Positions 1-5,634 of a stretch of 6,923 nt of DNA are shown piece after piece (within the stretch, counting starts at the first letter, position 1; each line of letters starts with the position of its first letter). This DNA comes from Cyanobacteriota bacterium (GTDB taxonomy: Bacteria; Cyanobacteriota; Cyanobacteriia; PCC-6307; Cyanobiaceae). A program made the translations under genes and the position numbers. The notes below the pieces were generated by a model. The model searched no databases and was not told the DNA's origin. It saw nothing but the letters and a program-made list of their open reading frames with translations. The DNA lies in assembly GCA_026389255.1 (NCBI GenBank), contig JAPLIF010000265.1:1-6923 (forward strand), written 5' to 3'.

Positions 1-1
1 C

Positions 2-358
2 TCCCCTTTCTTCGCCCAGAACCCTGCCAAGCGGCAAACCCCCCAGGTTGCGACCCGACCGATGGCCCCTCTCCCTGCCCTCGGCCAAGTTCATGACCCC
101 GCAGCCGAAGCCTTGATCCTGCGGGCCTCAGAACCCACCTGGCTGGAGGTGCGGGATGCCAACGATCGCCCCGTCCTGGCTGAAAATTTCCAAGGCCAGC
201 GCACGATTCAGCTCGGCAAGGGCCTGAGGGTGTTGGCGGGCCGCCCCGATCTGCTCACGGTTCAGCGCCAGGGCAAGCCCGCAAAACGGCTGGGCGAGAT
301 CGACGACCTCCACTGGTTCCGCTTCTCGCCTGTCTCCAAACCGCTCTCAGGGACCTGA
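2..358 (+). CDS. RodZ-like protein, C-terminal DUF4115-type domain (5' end outside window)
   Basis: This is the last 118 residues of a longer protein. The frame is open from base 2 and ends at TGA 356-358, so the ATG at 62 is internal and not the likely start. The visible part begins with a Pro/Gln-rich linker (about residues 1-35). A compact beta-rich domain follows, with the pattern ASEPTWLEVRD, then NRPVLAENF-like and GLRVLAGRPDLLTV segments and a terminal DDLHWFRFSP. This matches the C-terminal domain of RodZ-type proteins (DUF4115), in which an N-terminal helix-turn-helix and one membrane helix precede an extracytoplasmic domain. In model bacteria RodZ links MreB to the cell-wall elongation machinery. 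The helix-turn-helix and membrane helix would lie left of the window, so the assignment rests on the C-terminal domain alone. The gene converges on the small membrane-protein gene and overlaps its 3' end by 12 bases. Confidence 0.72.
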   Translation, partial: SPFFAQNPAKRQTPQVATRPMAPLPALGQVHDPAAEALILRASEPTWLEVRDANDRPVLAENFQGQRTIQLGKGLRVLAGRPDLLTVQRQGKPAKRLGEIDDLHWFRFSPVSKPLSGT

Positions 359-520
359 ATTGGGGGGATCATCGCCAGCCAGCAACCACAAACCTGCCCC
401 GAGGAAGACCCAAGGCAACCAGCTCAGCACAAAAAAGGGTTGCCAAAGGAGAACCATTGGCTCCACCAACCAGTGGCTGACCGCCAAGGTAATGAGGACA
501 AGCAGAGCGACAAGTTGCAC
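347..520 (-). CDS. Small two-helix membrane protein, function unknown
   Basis: This is a 57-residue hydrophobic protein read leftwards just after tsaC. The reading frame stays open further upstream to 808, but that part overlaps tsaC and is not hydrophobic. I chose the GTG at 520 because AAGGGA lies just in front of it and because the hydrophobic sequence begins there. Residues 1-18 (start QLVALLVLITLAV) form a probable first helix. Residues 26-48 (WQPFFVLSWLPWVFLGAGLW) form a second Trp-rich helix, followed by a short acidic/Pro tail, DDPPNSGP. The 74-nt gap to tsaC makes cotranscription with the dprA-prmC-tsaC genes plausible. I recognise no family and infer no function beyond a membrane location. 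An upstream in-frame start is possible. Confidence 0.6.
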   Translation of the reverse strand: MQLVALLVLITLAVSHWLVEPMVLLWQPFFVLSWLPWVFLGAGLWLLAGDDPPNSGP

Positions 521-594
521 AAATCCCTTAAATTGGAAAGAGGCGGCCCCCCAATCGAGGCTGTGCGAAACGAAGCCGGACTGGGCCGCTGGCT

Positions 595-1143
595 TCAGCG
601 GAGCCGTTGCCAACCATTGTCTTTCCAAACAAGCACACGACTGGGCTGACCGGAAGAGGCGGGCCAAGGGAGGGGGGCTAGCAGGGGCAAGTGCGGAAAA
701 ACCAAGCGGGCGGTGACCCCATCGTGGGCAGGAGGTTCGCCAGAGAGGTTGATGCTGGTGGTCGCCAAAGGTCCGCAGCGATCGAGAAACTGCTGAGCCA
801 TCGGACAAGCAGGAACCCGCAGGCCAAGGCTGCCTCCCCCGGGATTCAACGCGTCAACAAGGGGTCCTGCCATGGGAAGCACGAGGGTGCATGCCCCTGG
901 CCAGCAATTCGCTGCCTGTTGCAACCAATCCTCTTGCCAGGGAACCGCCAACACGGCACGGAGTTGTTCCAGATTGGCCCCCATCAAGATCAGGGGTTTA
1001 TGGGCCGGGCGGGCCTTGAGGTCCCAGAGCCGCTGCGCCGAAAAGGGATGGGACGCGAGTGCCGGAAGAGTATCCGTTGGGAACATCACAGCTTCGCCGC
1101 GCATCACTGCGGCAACAAGATCGGCAGCGGCTTGAGCCCCCAT
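595..1143 (-). CDS. tsaC: Threonylcarbamoyl-AMP synthase (Sua5/YrdC/YwlC family)
   Basis: The family makes threonylcarbamoyl-AMP from threonine, bicarbonate and ATP in the cytoplasm. This is the first step of t6A37 synthesis on tRNAs that read ANN codons. The 182-residue protein is a single YrdC domain without the C-terminal Sua5 domain, so it is the short TsaC type. Visible motifs are FPTDTLPALA (residues 21-30, at the position of the usual PTDTVYGL), LKARPAHKPL (42-51), WPGACTLVLP (81-90), GLRVP (107-111) and the nucleotide-site segment TTSINLSG (128-135, usually SANxSG). The ATG at 1143 shares one base with the prmC stop (TGATG). A GTG at 1146 directly before it would give a 4-base overlap. 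Either way, translational coupling to prmC is likely. The departures from the usual motif in the active site are noted among the findings. Confidence 0.9.
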   Translation of the reverse strand: MGAQAAADLVAAVMRGEAVMFPTDTLPALASHPFSAQRLWDLKARPAHKPLILMGANLEQLRAVLAVPWQEDWLQQAANCWPGACTLVLPMAGPLVDALNPGGGSLGLRVPACPMAQQFLDRCGPLATTSINLSGEPPAHDGVTARLVFPHLPLLAPLPWPASSGQPSRVLVWKDNGWQRLR

Positions 1144-2129
1144 CACGGGGTGTGGCTGGATTGCATCGCGGGGATGGCGGCTTGGGGCGCAGACACAAAA
1201 CGCAAAATACCTTCCAGATCTCGGTGGGCCTGGGCCTGACCGAGCCCCGCTGAGACCAGAAGATCGATCACAGCTGCGCTCTGATCATGGTGGTGTTCCA
1301 TCAGCAATATCCCTCCTGGGGCCAGGTAAGTCTTGGCCTCCGCCACAATCAAGCGGATTGCGTCCAAGCCATCCTCCCCCCCATCGAGAGCCAACCAGGG
1401 TTCGTGTTGACGCACCACCGGATCCAAAGTGCCCAAGAGGGAAGTCGGGATGTAGGGAGGGTTGGTCACGATTAGATCCAACTGACCCTGTAAATCATCC
1501 AGAGATTGCCACCAATGGCTCTGCAGAAGACGAACGGAATCCCGGCAGCCGTGGCGCTCCAGGTTGGTCTCCGCCCTGGCCAGGGCCAGATCACTGCAAT
1601 CCACGGCCCATCCCGCACTCCCCGGGAAGGCCCGGGCCAGCGCCACCGCAAGACATCCGCAGCCCGTACCAAGGTCCAGCCAGACCAAGGGGGGTCGCTG
1701 GTGGTCCGCAGCCGGGATCAAGGACAAGGCCAACTCCACCAGGAGTTCGGTTTCCTGGCGCGGTATCAAAACTCCCGGGCCAACTTCTAGCTCGAGATCC
1801 CGCCAGGGGCACAATCCGACCAGGTATTGAAGGGGCGCAGCCGTCTGCAGGTGAAGGTTCCATAGGGTTTGGATCGCCTCTAGGGAGGTAGCCAGCCTGT
1901 ACGACCGTTCCGGGTGGAGGTGAACCAACTGCAGTTGGCTCCAGCTGAGACCGCCGGCCATCTCCATCAGCCAATCCAGATCGACGGCCCCACCGCCCAA
2001 GCGCAGCAATCCACGGCGCCAGGCCAGGAGATCATCACCACGGATCGTTTCCGCCCCAGATGACCCTTGGGCGGCATCCCCCTTGAGGGGCAGCAGGGCG
2101 TCGGGCTGGGATCGATCAACGATATCCAT
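1143..2129 (-). CDS. prmC: Peptide chain release factor N5-glutamine methyltransferase
   Basis: PrmC (HemK) methylates the glutamine of the GGQ motif in release factors RF1 and RF2 using S-adenosylmethionine, which raises termination efficiency. The 328-residue protein has an N-terminal helical region (about residues 30-110, including QYLVG at 101-105). The PRQETELLVE segment (123-132) follows. The SAM-binding loop is LDLGTGCGCLAVALA (151-165), with an acidic residue in AVDCSD (175-180). The catalytic NPPYIP (223-228) packs the substrate glutamine. The C-terminal RDLEG (303-307) is also typical of the family. I chose the ATG at 2129; a GTG three codons upstream (2138) is possible but less well placed. 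About 30 N-terminal residues rich in Ser/Gly/Asp look poorly conserved, so the true start could also lie downstream. The gene follows dprA by 36 nt and overlaps tsaC. Confidence 0.93.
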   Translation of the reverse strand: MDIVDRSQPDALLPLKGDAAQGSSGAETIRGDDLLAWRRGLLRLGGGAVDLDWLMEMAGGLSWSQLQLVHLHPERSYRLATSLEAIQTLWNLHLQTAAPLQYLVGLCPWRDLELEVGPGVLIPRQETELLVELALSLIPAADHQRPPLVWLDLGTGCGCLAVALARAFPGSAGWAVDCSDLALARAETNLERHGCRDSVRLLQSHWWQSLDDLQGQLDLIVTNPPYIPTSLLGTLDPVVRQHEPWLALDGGEDGLDAIRLIVAEAKTYLAPGGILLMEHHHDQSAAVIDLLVSAGLGQAQAHRDLEGILRFVSAPQAAIPAMQSSHTP

Positions 2130-2165
2130 AGCAGCCACTCTAAAAAATTGGCGTTTCTGCGGTTT

Positions 2166-3332
2166 TCACCGCAAGCGCCAGCGGAGCCCAGGCTGGGCTA
2201 GCACCAGCCCAGCCAGTTCCAACTCAAGCAAGGTCGCTGTGATGTCTTGGCAAGACCAACCAAGGTCGAGACTGAGCTGCTCAAGGTTTGCACCACTCCC
2301 AAGGGCCCCGAGTAGGGCTTGGCGCTTGGACGCCATCGCCGTTACCGAACCCGAGGGATGGGAGGCCGCCATTGGAACCGAGGGAAGGGCCCTGGTAACA
2401 GACGGCAAGGGTCCTTCGCCAATCGAAGCGATGAGGTCGGAGGGGGTGAGGAGGGGGGTGGCGCCCTGCAGCAGCAGACGGTTGCTGCCCATGGCAGAAA
2501 TCTTTCCCGCATCGGCGGGAACCACCCAGATGGGCAACTCATGCTTCCAGGCCAACTCGGCCGATAAGAGGGCGCCACTGCGCTCGGGACATTCCACAAC
2601 CACAAGGGCCGCAGCCAGGGCCACCTGCAACCTGTTGCGACTGGCGAAGTGGCCTGCCTGAACCCGGCATCCAGGGGGAAGTTCGGTGACGAGCAATCCC
2701 TGAGCCCCCACCTGGGCCTGAAGCGAAGTGTGGTGACGGGGATAGACCCGATCCAGGGGGGTGCCGAGGACACCGACCGGAACTCCGCCCGCCTCAAGGC
2801 AACCTCGATGAACGGCCCCATCGATTCCCTCTGCCAGGCCGCTCACGACGGGCCAACCCGCCTCGGCCAACACGGCACCCAGTCGACGGGCCATCAACAA
2901 ACCGTGGTCTGAGGCCCTACGGGTACCGACCACGGCCACGGCCTGGGGTCGTTGGAGGGAGGCCCAGAGCGTTCCGTGACCTTTCCAGTAGAGGGCCAGG
3001 GGAGGGCGTGCCAGGTGTTTCATGGCCGATGGCCAGGGCGCATCACCAGGCAAAAGCACCCCAACCCCTCCTCCACACTGGCGGGACCAGGCCGGCAGGG
3101 GATCCTGCTCCCCCCAGCGGCGGCGATAGCTGTGCAGGGGTTGTTCCATGCCCCCATGCCACCCCGGTAGACGCGCCAGGACTTCCCAGGGAGCACGCCA
3201 AGCCGCCGCCAAGGATACAAACGCCCTATCCAGGGTTTGCAAACGCACAGGGCCGACACCAGGGCAACCCGACCAGAGCAACCACCACAGGCGTCGCTCC
3301 CTGGCCCAAGGACGATGCTGACGGGCCGCCAT
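2166..3332 (-). CDS. dprA: DNA-processing protein DprA (Smf)
   Basis: DprA binds incoming single-stranded DNA during natural transformation and loads RecA on it in the cytoplasm. With the ATG at 3332 the protein has 388 residues, a usual size. The N-terminal region (about 9-60, with WWLLWSGCPGVGPVRLQTL) is helix-hairpin-helix/SAM-like. The Rossmann-type core carries VGTRRASDHG (135-144), SGLAEGIDGAVHRG (164-177), a TPLDRVYPR segment (191-199), GHFASRNR (227-234) and PERSGALLSAE (249-259). The C-terminal part (about 337-388, LGALGSGANLEQLSLDLGW) looks like the DprA winged helix. GGAAGG lies about 6 nt before this ATG. A GTG at 3458 would add 42 low-complexity Ala/Gly/Ser residues that the family lacks, so I rejected it. 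Its presence suggests competence capacity, but no pilus or ComEC genes are visible here. Confidence 0.92.
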   Translation of the reverse strand: MAARQHRPWARERRLWWLLWSGCPGVGPVRLQTLDRAFVSLAAAWRAPWEVLARLPGWHGGMEQPLHSYRRRWGEQDPLPAWSRQCGGGVGVLLPGDAPWPSAMKHLARPPLALYWKGHGTLWASLQRPQAVAVVGTRRASDHGLLMARRLGAVLAEAGWPVVSGLAEGIDGAVHRGCLEAGGVPVGVLGTPLDRVYPRHHTSLQAQVGAQGLLVTELPPGCRVQAGHFASRNRLQVALAAALVVVECPERSGALLSAELAWKHELPIWVVPADAGKISAMGSNRLLLQGATPLLTPSDLIASIGEGPLPSVTRALPSVPMAASHPSGSVTAMASKRQALLGALGSGANLEQLSLDLGWSCQDITATLLELELAGLVLAQPGLRWRLR

Positions 3333-3475
3333 AGGGTCCCTTCCAGCACCCAAAAAACACGCAGCAGCTCCACCCGCCGCGGCCGAAGTCCGACCAGAGG
3401 CCGCAACAGACCCAGAGCCCGCCTCAAAACCAGGGATAAACCGCCCCAAAGCGCCCACTCATCAGTACATCTATA
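3333..3475 (-). promoter_or_regulatory. Upstream region of dprA with weak -10-like element
   Basis: This 143-nt stretch lies between the thioesterase stop codon and the chosen dprA start. A TATAGT hexamer on the minus strand (3475-3480) overlaps the end of the thioesterase gene, with its TAG stop at 3476-3478, and could be a -10 element. No matching -35 hexamer is seen at the normal spacing. A 12-codon reading frame (ATG at 3462, TGA at 3424-3426, peptide MSGRFGAVYPWF) lies just downstream of it. The same stretch is also open in the dprA frame from a GTG at 3458. It may be a 5' leader, an N-terminal extension or plain spacer. Confidence 0.3.
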
Positions 3476-3940
3476 CTATAACCCTGCCCCTGGTCCCGCC
3501 TGCAATCGGGCCACGGCAGAACCCAGATCCTCCGGATAACGGCGCTGCACCTTCGTCAATGGGCCACCTAGACGGCTCACCAGAACCAGTTCGACCCGGG
3601 CCACGGCCATCAACCGATCACCCGGACCCATAAACCGAGATACCCAGGGTAGTTTCACCCCCTGAAAGTCCAGAATCTCACTGAGGAGCGTCACCTGGTC
3701 TCCGTGCCGCAGAGGCTGTCGAAAATCGATCCCCAGGGAAACCACAGGCATCTCCAGGCCTCGGCTGGAAAGCTCGGCATAATCCACGCCCACACAGGCC
3801 AGTGCCTCCACTCGCCCCTCCTCAAGCCAGGCCACATAAGCGCCATGCCACATGACACCGGCATGGTCGGTGTGCTGGGGAAGCACACGGCGCTGCAGGC
3901 ACCAGGGCTGGGCAGGTTGACAAGGATGCGCAGGTGGCAT
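3476..3940 (-). CDS. Hotdog-fold acyl-CoA thioesterase (YbgC/4-HBT type)
   Basis: This 154-residue protein has the signature of the 4-hydroxybenzoyl-CoA thioesterase family. The segment QHTDHAGVMWHGAYVAWLEE (residues 22-41) contains the expected catalytic Asp (D25), the HAGV turn and the start of the long hotdog helix. Beta strands follow (PVVSLGIDFRQPLRHGDQVTL, about 65-85; MAVARVELVLVS, about 111-122), as in YbgC-like enzymes. Members hydrolyse acyl- or aroyl-CoA in the cytoplasm. In cyanobacteria a related protein acts on 1,4-dihydroxy-2-naphthoyl-CoA in phylloquinone synthesis, which is a candidate role but not shown by the neighbours. The ATG at 3940 is the only good start: about 20 variable residues precede the domain, and there is no clear Shine-Dalgarno sequence. 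The gene diverges from the stress-protein gene and precedes dprA on the same strand. Confidence 0.85.
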   Translation of the reverse strand: MPPAHPCQPAQPWCLQRRVLPQHTDHAGVMWHGAYVAWLEEGRVEALACVGVDYAELSSRGLEMPVVSLGIDFRQPLRHGDQVTLLSEILDFQGVKLPWVSRFMGPGDRLMAVARVELVLVSRLGGPLTKVQRRYPEDLGSAVARLQAGPGAGL

Positions 3941-4020
3941 GGTTAAAAGTTGAATTAAACCGACTTAAGGAAGGAAAGACAGATTGAGCCATAGGCTGCC
4001 AAAGAGCCAAACTTCCCACC
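3941..4020. promoter_or_regulatory. Divergent intergenic region between thioesterase and universal stress genes
   Basis: This 80-nt spacer must carry the start signals for both flanking genes. Bases 3941-3961 form an AT-rich imperfect palindrome: GGTTAAA on the left matches the complement of TTAAACC on the right at 6 of 7 positions. On the minus strand it contains TTTAAT (3954-3959), a plausible -10 element only about 13 nt from the thioesterase ATG, so that transcript would have a very short leader. A purine tract, AAGGAAGGAAAG (3967-3978), resembles a ribosome-binding site but lies over 40 nt from the GTG at 4021 and serves no obvious start. No convincing -35 element is visible for either direction. 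Confidence 0.35.
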
Positions 4021-4890
4021 GTGTTCCGCAATCTTCTGATCGCCGATTCAGGCAAAGGCAACGTTGAAGAAATGGTGCGCATGCTGCGGGCCATCCCCCC
4101 CTGTCGCCAGGCCAAGATCAACCTTTTGCATGTGGTCAACGAACAAGGCGGCGACAACCTCAAAGACCACCGCAATCAGGCCACCATCCTCCTGAACGAG
4201 GCCATCGGTCGCATGGGACTGGTCCCCGCTGAAGTGACGACCATCGTGAGGGAAGGAGACACCAAGCAAACGCTGTTGGGGGTCGCCGAAGAAGTGAATG
4301 CTGATCTGATTGTGATGGGTTCCAGGGGCCTCGGCAGGCTGCAATCCATCCTGGCCAACAGCGCTAGCCAGTACGTGTTTCAGTTGTCCACACGGCCGAT
4401 GCTTTTGGTCAGGGACGACCTTTATATCAGGGCTATCAACCGTGTTCTGGTGACCATTGATGGGACTGGCGTCGGCGATGACGCCATCCGGTTGGCCTGT
4501 GAATTGGTGGCGGCTATCCCTGGCGGCTCCCTGACGGGAGTGCATGTAGCTCGCCAAGAGCTGAGCCCATCGAGGGGCGGCCGCAGCCAGGCGGATGACA
4601 TCTTGGAGAAAGCGGTCCAACGAGCCAGAGCCATGGGGGTGGCGATGAAACCCATTCACCGCAGCGGTGACATCGGCCGAACGGTCTGTCAGACGGCCGA
4701 GGAGATCAAAGCCGACCTGGTGGTCATTGCCTCCCAGGATCGCCGTCCTCTAGTAGCCAAGGCCTTGGTGGATTTGGATCGCTTGCTGGGCAGTTCGGTC
4801 AGTGATTACATCCGAGTCCATGCACCGGCACCCGTTCTTCTGGTCAGGGAACCGGAATCGAACCGGCTCCCTACTGGTGCGACAAATTAA
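4021..4890 (+). CDS. Tandem-domain universal stress protein (UspA family)
   Basis: This 289-residue soluble protein contains two UspA-like domains, about residues 1-131 and 138-277. Each ends in the typical strand pattern PMLLVRD (126-132) or PVLLVREP (271-278). Usp proteins are cytoplasmic, often bind ATP or other nucleotides, and aid survival under stress; the specific role here is unknown. The ATP-binding signature is G-x2-G-x9-G-(S/T). Domain 1 has GSRG at 100-103 but Asn113-Ser114 where Gly-Ser is usual. Domain 2 keeps GSS (257-259) but has ASQD (237-240) in place of GxxG. Both sites are therefore non-canonical, and nucleotide binding is uncertain. The start is GTG at 4021: an in-frame stop at 3985-3987 excludes upstream starts, no Shine-Dalgarno sequence is seen, and the sequence MFRNLLIADSG begins the first domain strand directly. 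Confidence 0.9.
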   Translation: MFRNLLIADSGKGNVEEMVRMLRAIPPCRQAKINLLHVVNEQGGDNLKDHRNQATILLNEAIGRMGLVPAEVTTIVREGDTKQTLLGVAEEVNADLIVMGSRGLGRLQSILANSASQYVFQLSTRPMLLVRDDLYIRAINRVLVTIDGTGVGDDAIRLACELVAAIPGGSLTGVHVARQELSPSRGGRSQADDILEKAVQRARAMGVAMKPIHRSGDIGRTVCQTAEEIKADLVVIASQDRRPLVAKALVDLDRLLGSSVSDYIRVHAPAPVLLVREPESNRLPTGATN

Positions 4891-4899
4891 CGCCAGGCT

Positions 4900-5007
4900 T
4901 TAGCCCCCTTGGCGGCTGCTGGTTTGTATGTAAAGAACGATCAGGAAAACAGCCGGCACCAAAACAAAAAGAAGGCTGGCAACGAAACCGAGATCGTTGG
5001 TTTCCAT
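4900..5007 (-). CDS. psbM: Photosystem II small subunit PsbM
   Basis: This 35-residue protein is a single-helix subunit of the photosystem II core, at the monomer-monomer interface in the thylakoid membrane. The sequence starts [20 protein letters not shown]. The helix runs from about residue 6 to 28 and ends in LYIQTSS, matching the family pattern N-x-LG-x2-A-x2-LFVLVP...LY-x-QT. The tail, SSRQGG, is short. The start is ATG 5007 and the stop is TAA 4900-4902. Only a weak GGA-type ribosome-binding site precedes it. The gene lies 42 nt downstream of the ferredoxin-like gene on the same strand, so the two are probably cotranscribed. It ends 9 nt from the convergent stress-protein gene, with no obvious hairpin terminator between them. 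Confidence 0.95.
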   Translation of the reverse strand: METNDLGFVASLLFVLVPAVFLIVLYIQTSSRQGG

Positions 5008-5049
5008 GGCAATCCAGAATTTGATCAGACGGTATCACCGCCGCCCGGC

Positions 5050-5508
5050 CTACCCATCCCCAGCTTCATCGCTCGTAGTGGAACCGCCCTCCCCCTCCTC
5101 TGGCTCAAGGTCGGCCTGGGGCTCAGGCTCCGGCCAGGCCAAGGGGCCAGGGGGCAGGGGCGTTTCCAGGGCCCGGGCCAGGATCCCCTCGCGATCCTGC
5201 AGACCGACCTGCGGACGGGTTAACACCACCAGCGAACCCTGAACCAGGGCTTGGCAGGCCAATCGCCAGGACGTAGGGCGGCGGCGAAGCTTTTGTTCTT
5301 CGACCGCGGTGCATGGGGTCAACGCGAGGGGATCGGCCCCATCGACGTCCACGAAACACGTGATGCACTGGCCGCAGCCCCCGCAATTGCCCAGTTTTCC
5401 CTTAAGGCCATAGATCTCAATCCCTTCCCTGAGAGCCACTTCCCTCAGGTTTTCACCGGGATAACACTCGACGTCCCTGCCTTCACGAACAAAACGAATC
5501 ACCGGCAT
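5050..5508 (-). CDS. [2Fe-2S] ferredoxin-like protein with acidic C-terminal extension
   Basis: This 152-residue protein has a plant/adrenodoxin-type [2Fe-2S] fold followed by a tail. The core (about residues 1-95) begins MPVIRFVREGRDVECYPGEN. It carries the cluster loop NCGGCGQCITC, with Cys42, Cys45, Cys48 and Cys51, and a distal RLACQ with Cys85. The spacing C42-x5-C48-x2-C51 plus C85 supplies the four expected ligands; C45, C66 and C15 are extra. From about 118 to 152 the chain is Pro/Glu/Gly-rich and probably disordered (PEPEPQADLEPEEGEGG). Its partner is unknown; the position between psbM and psbB suggests a link to photosynthetic membranes. I chose ATG 5508, which has GGAG 8 nt upstream. 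The open frame extends to 5598, but that added part has no family resemblance. It is divergent from psbB and probably cotranscribed with psbM. Confidence 0.88.
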   Translation of the reverse strand: MPVIRFVREGRDVECYPGENLREVALREGIEIYGLKGKLGNCGGCGQCITCFVDVDGADPLALTPCTAVEEQKLRRRPTSWRLACQALVQGSLVVLTRPQVGLQDREGILARALETPLPPGPLAWPEPEPQADLEPEEGEGGSTTSDEAGDG

Positions 5509-5634
5509 GACCTGGCTCCAAACCCGCATTTTGCCGGTAGCTGCCAATGCGGTCCCCGTTTCGGTCCGTAACCGGTGCTCTCTGGAAGAGGTCAGCAACT
5601 ACTACCATCACTTCCACACCCAAACCTGACCCCC
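5509..5634. promoter_or_regulatory. Divergent psbB / ferredoxin-like gene control region
   Basis: This 126-nt region separates two divergent starts and should hold both promoters. CGGTCC occurs twice at a 12-base period (5550-5555 and 5562-5567). The pair lies between CCGGT (5534-5538) and its complement ACCGG (5571-5575). A weak TACTAC (5600-5605), about 30 nt before psbB, could be a -10 element, but no -35 partner is recognisable. The bases just before the psbB ATG are C-rich (CCTGACCCCC) and contain no Shine-Dalgarno sequence. On the other side GGAG precedes the ferredoxin-like ATG. I cannot place either promoter with confidence. Confidence 0.35.

Noticed and set aside
691..1239. Plus-strand frame (182 codons) opposite tsaC
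   Set aside because: It is antisense to TsaC motifs, has no plausible start context and no domain.
1358..1891. Long plus-strand reading frame (177 codons) opposite prmC
   Set aside because: It is rich in Pro/Gly/Arg with no domain pattern. It lies wholly antisense to a clear PrmC and is explained by high GC content.
2083..2661. Long plus-strand reading frame (192 codons) opposite dprA
   Set aside because: It is antisense to conserved DprA motifs and has a low-complexity Ser/Arg/Ala-rich product with no recognisable family.
3967..3990. Strong ribosome-binding-like purine tract before a possible ATT start
   Set aside because: The frame after it stops within four codons and there is no ATG, GTG or TTG at the right distance for the stress-protein gene.
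4048..4659. Minus-strand frame (203 codons) opposite the universal stress protein
   Set aside because: It is His/Asp/Gln-rich and shadows a clear two-domain Usp protein on the plus strand.
4887..4920. Terminator between the convergent stress-protein and psbM genes
   Set aside because: Only a few GC-rich bases are present, with no clear stem and no T-run on either strand.
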